Below the pieces are notes generated by a model that saw only the letters and a list, made by a program, of their open reading frames with translations, was not told the DNA's origin and did no database searches. From Bact-08 sp964533215 (lineage in GTDB: Bacteria > Bacteroidota > Bacteroidia > Bacteroidales > UBA932), in the NCBI GenBank assembly GCA_964533215.1, contig CAZHLJ010000004.1, positions 1-64,000 of the forward strand: DNA of 64,000 bases. The letters run 5' to 3'. Below are positions 25,480 to 35,663 of this stretch, piece by piece. Each line of letters opens with the position of its first letter. The first letter of the stretch is position 1. The translations under genes and the position numbers were made by a program.

Positions 25480-27678
25480 TCATCTAAGGTACTGCATGAA
25501 ATAGTGCCTTATCAGTTTTGTATAATATTTGCCATACATACCATGATCAAATCCAGGCATTATAAACATATCAAACCTCTTGTCGTTTTTTATTAAAGCA
25601 TCAACCATTCTCAGGGTGTTTGCCGGATGAACATTGTCATCCACATCTCCTGTTATCAGCAATAGCTTACCCTCCAATTTTGAAGCAAGTTCCATATTAG
25701 TGGCTATCTTGGGGCCATATCCATTGTATACTTCTCCCCAGAATTTTGCATAAATATTATTATCATGGTTACCAGAAACAGAAACCCCAACTTTGAAAAA
25801 ATCTGGATATGTCAACATTGCCGTTGCTGTCAGAAACCCTCCTCCTGAGTGTCCATAAATGCCCACTTTATTTATATCAATAAATTGATATTTGGCGGCT
25901 AACTGCTCGACACAATACTTGACATCTTCAACTGCATAATCTCTCAGATTTCCATGGCTGAAACCGTAAAATGCTGGGCCTCTGTATGGAGAAGATCCTC
26001 TCAACCCGATATTTATTACAATGAATCCCATTTGAGAGAGACTTGAGTTGTCGTTATCGTCATAAAAAAAGGTCCTTGGTACTAAATCAGTTTGCGGGCC
26101 AGGGTACATGTTACAGATAATTGGATACTTTTGACCATTCTTCATATCTGATGGCGTATACATAACGCCATAAAGCTTTGTACTGTCGTCCTTCGCCATC
26201 AATTTGACAGCAATTGGCTTTACCCAACCGTAATCCAGCAATTTTGTCGAGTCAGATTGTGGATACTCCAGAATTTTTGATCCATTTATGGTGCGAAGCT
26301 CCTTTCTTGGAAATTTGTCAACCGAAGAGTACGTATCGATAAAATATTTTTTAGACGACGAGAAACTCAATTCATGGCTTCCATCAGAAGGTGTAAGACA
26401 TTTGAAATTTTTCCCGTCTAACCCTGCAGTGAAATAATATTTATGATATGGGTCCCTATCTTTATAGAAACCATATCCTTCGAAAATGATTTTTCTCGCT
26501 GTAGTATCTATGGAACTAATCCCTCCGGCAACAAAATCCCCGCCTGCGATCTTGTTTTTCAACTTCCCGTTCCTGTCATACAAGTAATAGGCACCATAAC
26601 CCTCTCTCTCACTCCACCATATGATATCTTCACCTCCGTTCAATATTGCAACAGTTTGCAACAACTCGTTCACTATGGGCTTTTGTATCTCTTCAATCAG
26701 AACTCTGACCGATGCATTATATGGGTTAAGTTCGCACAACTGCAAGGTATCACAAGTTCTGTTTCTGCGGGTAAAGTATATAGCTTCATAATCTACACTC
26801 CTATTGAAATTTTTCACAAATTTCACCTCCTGATCTTTAAAGCAAGATATATCTGCTTTTACAGTTTTCGCGCTATCTGCGTAGAGCAAGAGAAGTTCGT
26901 ACTGAGTTACATTCTTGTCATTGGTCAACTCAAACTTGTATGTTTTGGCGACAGGGACTGGGGCAAGACTATTTATGACAGTCATTGTTGTCACTTTTCT
27001 GTAGTCGGGTCTAAGAAAATAGGCTATATGTGAGTCCTTGAACCAATCACCTCTTACACTTTTATTAATTGTATCCCTGTCGGGGCTCTTAAAGGTCGTA
27101 AAAGAAAAAAATGGTTCTCCATCTTGAGTCATCTGTTTCCCTCTGCCTTCGTTGCACTTAGATAGATATAAATTGTCCGATTTGCCATAAATATAGTAAG
27201 AGCTGTCGGTACAAAATTTCTTCCAATATTCCTTAGATGAGCTGAATACGCCCTTTACCTTAGTTGTGTCTTTAGGACGTACCATAAATGACTTACGCTT
27301 AATTGAGAAGTAGTAGTCTTTCCCTCCTTTTCTGCATTCCAGCAAATCACTGTCTTTTTTATTGAAATCTCCTATATAACACGCGATGCTGTCCGGCAAA
27401 TTAAAAATATTGACTGTTTTACCTTTTTTGCTGTCAACCAGATAGTATCTTTTCTCTCCTCCCGCTTTTATGAAATAATATGAATAGTCTTCATTCTTAA
27501 TCCAGTTCACGTCTAGAGTTATTGACCCGATTTTCTCTGAAATTGTGTCTCCGCTGAACTTATAGGCTCTCTTGAACTCGTCGGAGTTTTTCTCGATGTT
27601 TACATAACTTTGTCCATAAGCAAGGCTGGCGGACAATACAGACAAGCCTGACAGTATAATTCTCAAAACCTGCATCAT
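25480..27678 (-). CDS. S9-family (prolyl oligopeptidase/DPP4-like) serine peptidase
   Basis: 732 residues. Signal peptide 1-22 (ending AYGQ). The N-terminal ~470 residues form the beta-propeller typical of DPP4-like enzymes. The alpha/beta-hydrolase domain carries GHSGGG with the nucleophile Ser611, the acidic motif DVDDNVHP and His712 in FDHGMYG, so the triad is complete. Enzymes of this family trim dipeptides or cut short peptides in the periplasm. The gene starts 5 bp after the S8-like gene ends. With the SusCD genes upstream it points to a peptide uptake locus. Confidence 0.9.
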   Translation of the reverse strand: MMQVLRIILSGLSVLSASLAYGQSYVNIEKNSDEFKRAYKFSGDTISEKIGSITLDVNWIKNEDYSYYFIKAGGEKRYYLVDSKKGKTVNIFNLPDSIACYIGDFNKKDSDLLECRKGGKDYYFSIKRKSFMVRPKDTTKVKGVFSSSKEYWKKFCTDSSYYIYGKSDNLYLSKCNEGRGKQMTQDGEPFFSFTTFKSPDRDTINKSVRGDWFKDSHIAYFLRPDYRKVTTMTVINSLAPVPVAKTYKFELTNDKNVTQYELLLLYADSAKTVKADISCFKDQEVKFVKNFNRSVDYEAIYFTRRNRTCDTLQLCELNPYNASVRVLIEEIQKPIVNELLQTVAILNGGEDIIWWSEREGYGAYYLYDRNGKLKNKIAGGDFVAGGISSIDTTARKIIFEGYGFYKDRDPYHKYYFTAGLDGKNFKCLTPSDGSHELSFSSSKKYFIDTYSSVDKFPRKELRTINGSKILEYPQSDSTKLLDYGWVKPIAVKLMAKDDSTKLYGVMYTPSDMKNGQKYPIICNMYPGPQTDLVPRTFFYDDNDNSSLSQMGFIVINIGLRGSSPYRGPAFYGFSHGNLRDYAVEDVKYCVEQLAAKYQFIDINKVGIYGHSGGGFLTATAMLTYPDFFKVGVSVSGNHDNNIYAKFWGEVYNGYGPKIATNMELASKLEGKLLLITGDVDDNVHPANTLRMVDALIKNDKRFDMFIMPGFDHGMYGKYYTKLIRHYFMQYLR

Positions 27679-27683
27679 ATATC

Positions 27684-29192
27684 TTAATTCAATAATTTTT
27701 CAACAATTCGTTTCGCATTAACCACTCCTCCACTTCTTGATAGATCCTGAGGCTTGAATGTTACTACTTCATTCATTGCCTTATATTGAGAATCTGGCAT
27801 TTGCTTTGTGTTTTCGCAGATTATCTGTTTTACTTGGGCAGCAGTTAGTTTAGGAAAATAAGATCTTATCATGCAGACAAGGCCTGCAGTGACTGATGAA
27901 GCGACATCCGTCCCTGACATTGATACTATTTCTCCCTTCCCATTTATTGTGCTGATGTTTTCTCCCGGGGCAAAAGCATCTACCTTTACAGGACTATAAT
28001 TAGACTTGACAAGTTTAGCTCCTGCGACATTGCATGCGCCAACTATCATTACATTATCCATAGAAGGAACCTCGGTTATTTCCTGGGCATTGTCTCCAGC
28101 AGATAAAACTACAAGAACATCTTTCTGTCGTGCATAATTGAGTGCATCATTGAATTTCTGAGCATTATCAAAGAACTCCTTGAAGGCTGGTATTAAAATT
28201 ACTTTAGCACCATTGTCGACAGCATATAAAACCGAAACATATATATCCTTGTCAAAAGCATCTCCAACCGAAGTGGCCCTTAAAGTAAGTATTCTGGCTT
28301 CCGGAAAAATCCCTTGTACTTCCGGGTGTGAAGAACTTACTATAGAACACATTGCCGTTCCATGTTCATAAGAATCGCACATAATGTTGGAATTGCCATA
28401 TCTGAGATTCTGGAAGTTCTCCGGATCGTCTCCTATGGTGTATCTTGGGTTTGACCGTGCATCTCCAAGAGTCTTCAACCTTTGTACAGACAATTTGTAT
28501 TCGTCTGCAATACCGTCATATGCCTCTTTCCATGTCTTCAGCCCTTTATACTGAGCCTTCATGCACTCAGACCCAACCTGCTCTATTAGTGGCTCCATAG
28601 AATCCGGAATCATAGAGTAGTCTATTTTATTCAACTCCTTGAAAGGCATATCCCTGTTCATCTTTTGGGAAATGATTACTGAATCAAGATAAGAGAAAGC
28701 CTTGTAATTCGTCTGTAGTAGTTGTGCAAACTGCAGATATGAGTCAACCTTGGACTTACCTCTTACAAGCTTATATTTTTCATACTCCTCTCTCTCTGTT
28801 TTGCTCAGGCTCTCGGGATTCTCAATATTTGAATACTTGTTATAAAGTTTCTGCATTACTCTGAACGACTCTTTTCCAATGGATGCTGGATTGTTTTTCC
28901 CATCACTGCTACCTAAAAAATTCCATCCTGCAAAAGTTTTATCTTTATTCTTTAATAAAGACCCCGATATATATACGTTGTTGGTGTCTGCTCCACTGTC
29001 TATTATAGCCAGGACTATATTTTTGGAATGCATCTTCTTTTTATGAAGTATCTCCATAGCATCCTGAGAACCTATCCCGTAGGCCTCATTGTGCTCTATC
29101 CTGTGCCAGTTATTACTGTTAATCTTATTATCCTGAGCAATTATACTTGCAAATACGAATTGGGATAGTACAAAAAATATTATTCTTTTCAT
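27684..29192 (-). CDS. S8 subtilisin-like protein, probable pseudo-protease
   Basis: 502 residues with signal peptide 1-20 (ending IIAQ). The subtilase fold is clear: Asp65 (AIIDSGAD), His277 (YEHGTAM) and a C-terminal motif that should read GTSxAxP. Here it reads GTDVASS: the catalytic serine is Asp429 (codon GAT) and the following proline is Ser. The oxyanion-hole segment usually AAGN reads SAGDN, with Asp367 in the Asn position. About 100-230 contains an insertion without known function. Either it has lost proteolytic activity and serves as a binder or chaperone, or it uses different chemistry. Frame and flanks are intact, so it is not a pseudogene. Confidence 0.82.
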   Translation of the reverse strand: MKRIIFFVLSQFVFASIIAQDNKINSNNWHRIEHNEAYGIGSQDAMEILHKKKMHSKNIVLAIIDSGADTNNVYISGSLLKNKDKTFAGWNFLGSSDGKNNPASIGKESFRVMQKLYNKYSNIENPESLSKTEREEYEKYKLVRGKSKVDSYLQFAQLLQTNYKAFSYLDSVIISQKMNRDMPFKELNKIDYSMIPDSMEPLIEQVGSECMKAQYKGLKTWKEAYDGIADEYKLSVQRLKTLGDARSNPRYTIGDDPENFQNLRYGNSNIMCDSYEHGTAMCSIVSSSHPEVQGIFPEARILTLRATSVGDAFDKDIYVSVLYAVDNGAKVILIPAFKEFFDNAQKFNDALNYARQKDVLVVLSAGDNAQEITEVPSMDNVMIVGACNVAGAKLVKSNYSPVKVDAFAPGENISTINGKGEIVSMSGTDVASSVTAGLVCMIRSYFPKLTAAQVKQIICENTKQMPDSQYKAMNEVVTFKPQDLSRSGGVVNAKRIVEKLLN

Positions 29193-29204
29193 ATAAATAA
29201 AAAA

Positions 29205-29238
29205 GATATTATCTAAGGCGTGAACCTTAGATAATATC
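29205..29238 (-). terminator. Hairpin inside the minus-strand peptidase operon
   Basis: GATATTATCTAAGG (29205-29218) and CCTTAGATAATATC (29225-29238), a perfect 14-bp stem with a 6-nt loop between the lipoprotein at 29253 and the S8 gene. AT-rich flanks on both sides give a T-run for minus-strand transcripts. It would lower expression of the two peptidase genes relative to SusCD. Confidence 0.7.
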
Positions 29239-29252
29239 TTATATTACATTAA

Positions 29253-30464
29253 TTATTTTCTTATAAATCTGAATGTCAATGGGTCGCTATAAATAAAGCT
29301 GAAATCTGAATCGTTTCCATGCTCGTTTATCTGTAATACCAGAACCTCTTTATATTCCGATGTAGAGGTTATGACAACATTGATCTTTGCTGCCTTCAGG
29401 CTCTCTTTAGCTGATGTAAAGAGGTAATTTACTTGTGAGAGGTTACATCTTGGAGCTATGTATTTCTCAGGAGGGTATGATGTTCCTAATGTTATCAGGT
29501 CAGACCCTTCTACATTCCAGGTACAATTGCGGAAATAATTTTTCAACTTACCGGCAGAGGTTATTGTAAAAGACTTGTCCGATTTGAAATTAATGATATC
29601 CGAAGATGTACATGTAGGAAGGGCAGCTTTTTGTTGCTCATCAAGTCCCCAGCTGGTTACAAATTCTCCTAATTTATAGAAGTCAAGACCTTTCCACTCA
29701 CCCACTAATCTATCGCCCATTCTCTTTGGAATAGTGATTGTCATCTGAGGAACGGCTCCTCCAAAGTATCCATTTTTATCTCCACACTCCAATACGATGC
29801 TGGTTTTTCCCTCTTCATACTTCAGGACTTCTATCGAAAAAGTTCCAATGTTCTTTCCTTTGGGGATTTTTACAAAGTTTTCATTATTCTTGAATCTGAA
29901 ATGTGTCCCTAAAACAGCAGTGGAAGATGAATTGACCTCCAGATTGATGTTTGTAGCATCCACAACGTTGAATGCTTTACCTTGCTGGTCAAACAGGTTC
30001 ACATTAAAGGTGTTGTTATCGCCAGGAATCTCATCGTTTGCCTTGCTGAACGAGAAAATGGTTGTTTTATCCAATGTGGTGGTGATAGAAGCTTTGACAA
30101 ACCTTCCAAATTCATAACCAACGATTGGCGCAGCAAAAGAGACCTCTATTTTCTTAGATTCGGTAATGGTATAAGGAATAGTAATATTGACAATTGCCTC
30201 TTTGTCACCTTGTTTAATTGATATAGTTTCCGATTCAACAGTATAATCGGTGCCCTTGATTGCGGTTCCCGCAAAATTGAGTTTAAGCTGAGTGGCTGTC
30301 GCTACCGGTTTGTCTAAAAGAATCCTGATTGCCTGAGTACATCCCTTAGGAACGTTGAATGTGGCATCTGCAAAAGTCATCTTAGGTAGGATCTCATTGT
30401 TCTTGTCCTTGCTGCAAGCAAATAAAATTGAAGAGAGGAGCAAAAGGTAAATGGTTTTTTTCAT
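29253..30464 (-). CDS. Surface lipoprotein with Calx-beta-like domains
   Basis: 403 residues, lipobox LFAC (Cys17). Residues ~30-130 and ~140-245 each resemble a Calx-beta/immunoglobulin-like domain (GTDYTVESETISIKQGDKEAIVNITI is the hallmark spacing, read in part). The C-terminal ~150 residues contain four cysteines and a lipocalin-like run (LVGEWKGLDFYKLG to FIYSDPLTFRF). By position it replaces SusE/SusF as the accessory surface binder of the SusCD pair. No enzyme motif is visible. Confidence 0.75.
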   Translation of the reverse strand: MKKTIYLLLLSSILFACSKDKNNEILPKMTFADATFNVPKGCTQAIRILLDKPVATATQLKLNFAGTAIKGTDYTVESETISIKQGDKEAIVNITIPYTITESKKIEVSFAAPIVGYEFGRFVKASITTTLDKTTIFSFSKANDEIPGDNNTFNVNLFDQQGKAFNVVDATNINLEVNSSSTAVLGTHFRFKNNENFVKIPKGKNIGTFSIEVLKYEEGKTSIVLECGDKNGYFGGAVPQMTITIPKRMGDRLVGEWKGLDFYKLGEFVTSWGLDEQQKAALPTCTSSDIINFKSDKSFTITSAGKLKNYFRNCTWNVEGSDLITLGTSYPPEKYIAPRCNLSQVNYLFTSAKESLKAAKINVVITSTSEYKEVLVLQINEHGNDSDFSFIYSDPLTFRFIRK

Positions 30465-30486
30465 AAATTTTTATAGTTTTTGATCG

Positions 30487-30684
30487 TTAATTCTTAATTA
30501 CATTATTTTGATACTCTTCGTTTCTTTGATTATACTCCTGTCTCTGCTCAGGAGTCAAATTAGTGGGATCAGGTAACTTATACTCTTTGCTCATAGTACC
30601 CTGTTCCCTCTTTGGTTCATTATCTATTTTGTCGCAACTCAAAAGTGAGACTGCCATTATAATAAGCACTAAATATTTCTTCAT
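30487..30684 (-). CDS. Small lipoprotein, unknown function
   Basis: 65 residues: signal peptide with lipobox SLLSC (Cys17), then a charged, proline-containing tail (NLTPEQRQEYNQRNEEYQ). It lies 11 bp after SusD and 22 bp before the next lipoprotein in the same direction. Its compact size and good codon frame support a real gene; the function is unknown. Confidence 0.75.
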   Translation of the reverse strand: MKKYLVLIIMAVSLLSCDKIDNEPKREQGTMSKEYKLPDPTNLTPEQRQEYNQRNEEYQNNVIKN

Positions 30685-30695
30685 ACCGGTCTCTG

Positions 30696-32072
30696 TTATT
30701 TATTGATAAATTCTGTGTATCCTTCATTCTGTACAATACCTTTGTTCAGCTCAATGTCTTCAGGTGGGATGGGGTAAGTGTACATGAATTTCTTTGTTGT
30801 ATATGCCAGCCCATTCCTTGAAACCCAAAACTCAGGAGAACCCAGACGTTTAAGCTCCATAAACCGGTCTCCCTCCATAAATAACTCCTTCCGCCTTTCG
30901 TTGATAATAAGCATGGAAAGCGGAGTCAGAGCATTGCCCATCGCATCCTTGACTATCGGTGATTTGTTTGGAATAACAGGGATGGTTGACTCGGTCAGAT
31001 TTGCGTAATTACTTATTCTTTTTGAGCGTAACAGGTTCATCAACCTTAAAGCCTCACCTCTGTTGTTAAGGTAATAGTTGCTCTCCGCACAAATAAGAAG
31101 CATCTCTTCAGATCTTATTGAACCAATAAATAACTTTATTGGATTTCTATATCTGTTTATAGATTCAGTATAGCGGATGTCTTTATCCGCGTTGTCAAAG
31201 ACAGTTATGAAATTTTTACTCACAGGCCTGTTTTTCAAACTGATATAAACCCTGTCCGACACGTAGTTACCTTGCTGCAGAGAGGCCTTGTATCTTAGTA
31301 TCATATTACTGAAAGCCTTGGTACCAAGAACCATTTGGGCATATTCTTCTCTGTTCAGTATGGGATATTTGCCAAGTAACTCTCCGGATATGGCAGATGC
31401 CTTTTCCCATTGAGCAGTCCAGAGATATAGTCTTGCCAGATAAGATTTGACAACATCCGTAGTAAACATAAAGAGCTTGTCTTCCATCTTGTATTGCAAT
31501 GAATTGGCAAAATCAGACTCGATAAACCTTACTGTCTCGGCATAGCTGCTCCTTATTGGCCGGGCTTCCATATCGAACTGGTTCACTATAGGCATGCCGT
31601 GTTCCGGGAAAACCCCATTTTCCAATGACTTGCAGTAATACTTCAACAGCTCCATGTAGCAGACCCCTCTTATTGCATATGAAGCACTTTTGACCTTTCT
31701 GCCAAGCTCTGTCTCGTTATTCTTAAGTCCGTCCAGGACAATATTGCAATTACGTATATTCTGATATATCTTGCTGTACAACGGAGTGTTGATTCTTTGT
31801 CCCACATAATACGGAATCATCTCCTGCCCCAAATAAATGTTTGCATCCAGATTATCCGAAATAGCCTCGCAGGTAATGATATCATTGGTATTGCTCATTA
31901 TGTATGAGTCTTTTTCCAACTCTACGTCATTTATCATCTGGTGAATCATTGCAGAGTACTCGTCTGCCGTCTTTGGGATAGTCTTCCCATGTGGCTTCAG
32001 GTCCAGATAAGAGTTGCATGAGCATAAAATCACGGTAAGTACTATTGTTAAAGCTTTATTGTATGTTCTCAT
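30696..32072 (-). CDS. SusD/RagB-family surface lipoprotein
   Basis: 458 residues with lipobox ILCSC (Cys19) and NSYLDLKPHGK, a common SusD start. The TPR-type helices (AIRGVCYMELLKYYCK) and the C-terminal NERRKELFMEGDRFMELKRLG and PIPPEDIELNKGIVQNEGY end are visible. It starts 12 bp after SusC. It is a distant relative of the SusD proteins in regions 1 and 2, so this locus imports a different ligand. Confidence 0.92.
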   Translation of the reverse strand: MRTYNKALTIVLTVILCSCNSYLDLKPHGKTIPKTADEYSAMIHQMINDVELEKDSYIMSNTNDIITCEAISDNLDANIYLGQEMIPYYVGQRINTPLYSKIYQNIRNCNIVLDGLKNNETELGRKVKSASYAIRGVCYMELLKYYCKSLENGVFPEHGMPIVNQFDMEARPIRSSYAETVRFIESDFANSLQYKMEDKLFMFTTDVVKSYLARLYLWTAQWEKASAISGELLGKYPILNREEYAQMVLGTKAFSNMILRYKASLQQGNYVSDRVYISLKNRPVSKNFITVFDNADKDIRYTESINRYRNPIKLFIGSIRSEEMLLICAESNYYLNNRGEALRLMNLLRSKRISNYANLTESTIPVIPNKSPIVKDAMGNALTPLSMLIINERRKELFMEGDRFMELKRLGSPEFWVSRNGLAYTTKKFMYTYPIPPEDIELNKGIVQNEGYTEFINK

Positions 32073-32084
32073 ATTTTTGCTTGT

Positions 32085-35000
32085 TTAAAATCCTATGTTT
32101 AATCCGAATGAATATGATTTACTTTGAGGGTAAACTACTCCGGGCGTCTCCGGGTCAAATCCTGAATAATTAGAGACAGTCAGGATGTTGTTGATTGTAA
32201 AATTTAATCCCAGTGATTGTAATTTTATCCTATTCAACACTTTCTCTCCAAAATTATAGGACAGCATTATTGAATTGATTTTAAAAAAGGAGACATTCTC
32301 TATCAGGGCACCCTTGTTTATAATGGATGACGTTGTCATATATGTCTCGTACCCTTTATCCGGTCCGAATGCATCAATCAGACGAGGCATACCGTCAGTT
32401 ATCTTATTTGATTCAGTCCAGTAGTGAGAGCTTTTCTTGAGAACATTCAGGTGATTTCTATACAGGTCATTCTGTGATGTAGGGACTCTCTCCGATGTGG
32501 GTGAGCTTTTCTGAATAATCCCATAATAGGCCGGAGAGCTTATCTCATTTAATACCAATGCTCCTAATGAATATATACCTCCTATGCTTATATTGAAATT
32601 CTTATACCTTCCGTTCAAGGAGTATCCGCCGGTTACAGGAGCATTGCTGGTTCCTACATAGAAAAGGTAGTTATCTCCATTCTCATAATCACTTTTTGAA
32701 TCAAAAGAGGCATCTTTCCTGGGTTTGAACAGATAGACCCCTGTATATTTATCAATTCCATCTGAGATTCCTGTAAAAATGGAATTCAAAGGGTAATTTA
32801 CATGAAGATTGCCATAGATAGATCCTGTAGGGGATTGATACTCCTTTAACAGGTTTCTGTTGAATGCAACATTAGCCGAAGCGGAAATGGAGTAATCATC
32901 TTTTTGTATGAGACTTCCGGACACCGAAAGCTCAAAACCTTTATTTAGAATTTTAGAGGTGTTATAACTCTGCGTATCAAACCCTGTTGTCTTGGGCACC
33001 CGCACAGGAGTCACAACATCTGAACTGAGTCTGTAGTAATACTCCGACTGAAGTCTCAGTCTGTTTTCAAACATAGCGATGTCTACTCCGAGCTTATAGT
33101 CGAACGTGCGTTCCCATCTTAGGTTTGGGTTAGGTGCAGAAGAGACATACCCCATTCTGTAAAAATCGTCGGCTGTTTTCCTGAAATCTTTACTGTAATT
33201 CATGATGAACTGCGGATAGACAGACTTATTTATGTTTCCTGTATAACCGGTAGCTGCCCTGAATGAAAGGTCATTTATAAAATTCAGCTTCTCTTTAAGG
33301 AATTTCTCTTTTTTGGCATTCCATGTAAAACCAAGAGACCATATAGGGTTAAACTGCTGGTTGCTGCCAAAATTATTTGAGCCGTCCGTCCTCGCGGTCG
33401 CACTTACGGTATATCGGTTTTTGTAGGTATAATCAGCAGAAATATAGAATGATGCTACCGCAGACTCCTCAATATTCTGACCGGAAAGTCCATCCATGAT
33501 TGCGGCGTAGCTGACCAAGTAATCATATGGTATCAAGCCAGAATCTCCTGAAGGAAAGGTTGGCGTTGAAGAGTTGCCCGATATTGGGTCATAACCATAT
33601 CTCTTTTCAAAAATACTCTTTGAATACGCTTTTCTTATTTCACTGCCAATCAGACTACTCAGATAATGATCTTTGCTGATTTCCTTACTATAACTTAACT
33701 GTCCCCTAAAATTATAGGAGGCATTATATGCACTCATCTGAGATATTGACCCATATTTTCTTTGAGACTGAAAAGAGGAACCTTCAAACGGTCTGTCTGA
33801 AAATGCGGCATAGGTCTCTTTTCCATTTATATTATCCGAATTGTTGTTGGAATAAGATAATGAGCCAAGACCATCAAACTTCAATTTGTCGAAAATATTC
33901 CATGACAATGATACTGTCTGCGTCATGTCATAACTTTTTGCTACGCTGGAGGTTCCATTCAGATCTCTTAAAATATTGATCCCATTGTCCGGTATAACGT
34001 CTGACGTGTTTCCATTTGCCCGGCCTAGTGTGAAGTAAGTCTCATCCGCACGGTAAGATCCATCTGAATTATAAGGCCTTTCATATGGGTTGGCAAAATA
34101 TGCATAACTGAACAAGTTTGCAGACCCTGACGCATCTTTTGAGTGTTGATAAGACAATGAGGTGTTGAACGATAACTTTATCCTGTCTGTTGCCTTGATA
34201 TCAATTTTTGAACTCAGGTTGCATCTGTCGTATACATTATTCCTTACCAGTCCGTTATTTGTGCCCAATCCCATAGATATATAATAATTCACCTTCTGCC
34301 CGCCACCCGATAATGAGAGGTAATGGTTATGAGAGACCGATGTTCTGAATAATTCATTGAACCAGTTGGTAGTATGGCCGGACAACTCCGTAAACAATTT
34401 TTCCTGATCCTCAGAAGACATCCCGGCATATTTTCCATATCCGCTTCTCACCATTCCTACAATACCGATTATCGGATAATATTCTCCCTTTTTATAGCCT
34501 TCTGCTGAAAAACTATCCCACAGCTCTTTTTCCCAATCTATCTTTTCCTTGGAATTCATTAATGAGACATCTCGTATTGGTTTTGAAACAACAGATAAGC
34601 TGCCGGAATATTGCACGTTTAATCTACCCTCAGCACCCCTCTTGGTAGTTACCACAATTACACCGCCTGCAGCCCTGGATCCGTATATTGCAGCGGCAGA
34701 GGCATCTTTTAATACTGTAATATTCTCAATGTCACTAGGATTGATCCCTGCAATGCCGTTCGTAAAAAGCGTACTGAAATCTCCGGCCTTGATCTGACCG
34801 GAGCTGATGGTAGGAATCTCCTTCTGCAGCATGACTCCATCAACAACCCAAAGTGGCTCAGCATTTCCGGATATTGTGTTTGTTCCTCTGATTCTGACTT
34901 TTGCGGTCTCTCCCGGCCTTCCGGAAACAGCCTGGACTGTCACTCCCGATATCTTGCCCTGCATAAGCATATCCATCGACTTCAACGGTGAATCTTTGAG

Positions 35001-35663
35001 TTGCTCACTGCTTACTACTCCGACAGACCCTGTAACCCTGGAAAGAGTTGTTGTGGTATACCCGTTTACAACGACCTCCCCCAATGCCAGTATATCACTT
35101 TCAAGATATATGACTAAATTATCAGAGGCATTTACATCCTTAACGATAGGTTTATAACCTATGCATGAAACCTTCAGCTTGGGAGACTCCCCGATATCCA
35201 GGGAAAAGTTTCCATCTACATCAGATGTAGTACCTTTTGTTGACCCGGGAATAAATATAAATGCACCTATTACAGTCTCTTTTGTCTCTTTGTCTAAAAC
35301 TTTACCTGTTATAATTTTTTTTACCGGTTTATTTTGTTGTTGCTGGTTTTCTCTTGAAATAACTATGTTCTTGCCATTAACCTGATACTTCAGACCGGTA
35401 TTTGCTATAATTTTTGATAATATCTCTTCTATGGAACCATTTTCAATATCCAGGCTTACGTTTTGCTTATTATCGATATCTTTTGCTGCAAACACAATTG
35501 AATAGGTGGTGCCGGCAAATAATTTTCCTATAGCATCAACTATGGAGACATTTTTAACAGAATAATTTACACGTACTTGCTGCAACTCCCCTGCAATCGC
35601 AGTTCCTGGTAATATTGCCAACAGCAGTATAAACAATAAGAGACCCTTTTTTTTCATAATCAT
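32085..35663 (-). CDS. SusC/RagA-family TonB-dependent transporter with STN domain
   Basis: 1192 residues, or 1190 from the second ATG at 35657. Signal peptide 1-25 (LLLFILLLAILPGTAIA), STN domain ~30-105, carboxypeptidase-D-like domain ~117-190 (KKIITGKVLDKETKETVIGAF), plug from ALGEVVVNGYTTTTLSRVTG with the NPSDIENITVLKDASAAAIYGSRAAGG motif in parts, barrel to the terminal F. Its start overlaps the FecR stop by one base, so the two are translationally coupled. Ligand unknown; peptidases downstream suggest a peptide or protein. Confidence 0.93.
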   Translation of the reverse strand: MIMKKKGLLLFILLLAILPGTAIAGELQQVRVNYSVKNVSIVDAIGKLFAGTTYSIVFAAKDIDNKQNVSLDIENGSIEEILSKIIANTGLKYQVNGKNIVISRENQQQQNKPVKKIITGKVLDKETKETVIGAFIFIPGSTKGTTSDVDGNFSLDIGESPKLKVSCIGYKPIVKDVNASDNLVIYLESDILALGEVVVNGYTTTTLSRVTGSVGVVSSEQLKDSPLKSMDMLMQGKISGVTVQAVSGRPGETAKVRIRGTNTISGNAEPLWVVDGVMLQKEIPTISSGQIKAGDFSTLFTNGIAGINPSDIENITVLKDASAAAIYGSRAAGGVIVVTTKRGAEGRLNVQYSGSLSVVSKPIRDVSLMNSKEKIDWEKELWDSFSAEGYKKGEYYPIIGIVGMVRSGYGKYAGMSSEDQEKLFTELSGHTTNWFNELFRTSVSHNHYLSLSGGGQKVNYYISMGLGTNNGLVRNNVYDRCNLSSKIDIKATDRIKLSFNTSLSYQHSKDASGSANLFSYAYFANPYERPYNSDGSYRADETYFTLGRANGNTSDVIPDNGINILRDLNGTSSVAKSYDMTQTVSLSWNIFDKLKFDGLGSLSYSNNNSDNINGKETYAAFSDRPFEGSSFQSQRKYGSISQMSAYNASYNFRGQLSYSKEISKDHYLSSLIGSEIRKAYSKSIFEKRYGYDPISGNSSTPTFPSGDSGLIPYDYLVSYAAIMDGLSGQNIEESAVASFYISADYTYKNRYTVSATARTDGSNNFGSNQQFNPIWSLGFTWNAKKEKFLKEKLNFINDLSFRAATGYTGNINKSVYPQFIMNYSKDFRKTADDFYRMGYVSSAPNPNLRWERTFDYKLGVDIAMFENRLRLQSEYYYRLSSDVVTPVRVPKTTGFDTQSYNTSKILNKGFELSVSGSLIQKDDYSISASANVAFNRNLLKEYQSPTGSIYGNLHVNYPLNSIFTGISDGIDKYTGVYLFKPRKDASFDSKSDYENGDNYLFYVGTSNAPVTGGYSLNGRYKNFNISIGGIYSLGALVLNEISSPAYYGIIQKSSPTSERVPTSQNDLYRNHLNVLKKSSHYWTESNKITDGMPRLIDAFGPDKGYETYMTTSSIINKGALIENVSFFKINSIMLSYNFGEKVLNRIKLQSLGLNFTINNILTVSNYSGFDPETPGVVYPQSKSYSFGLNIGF

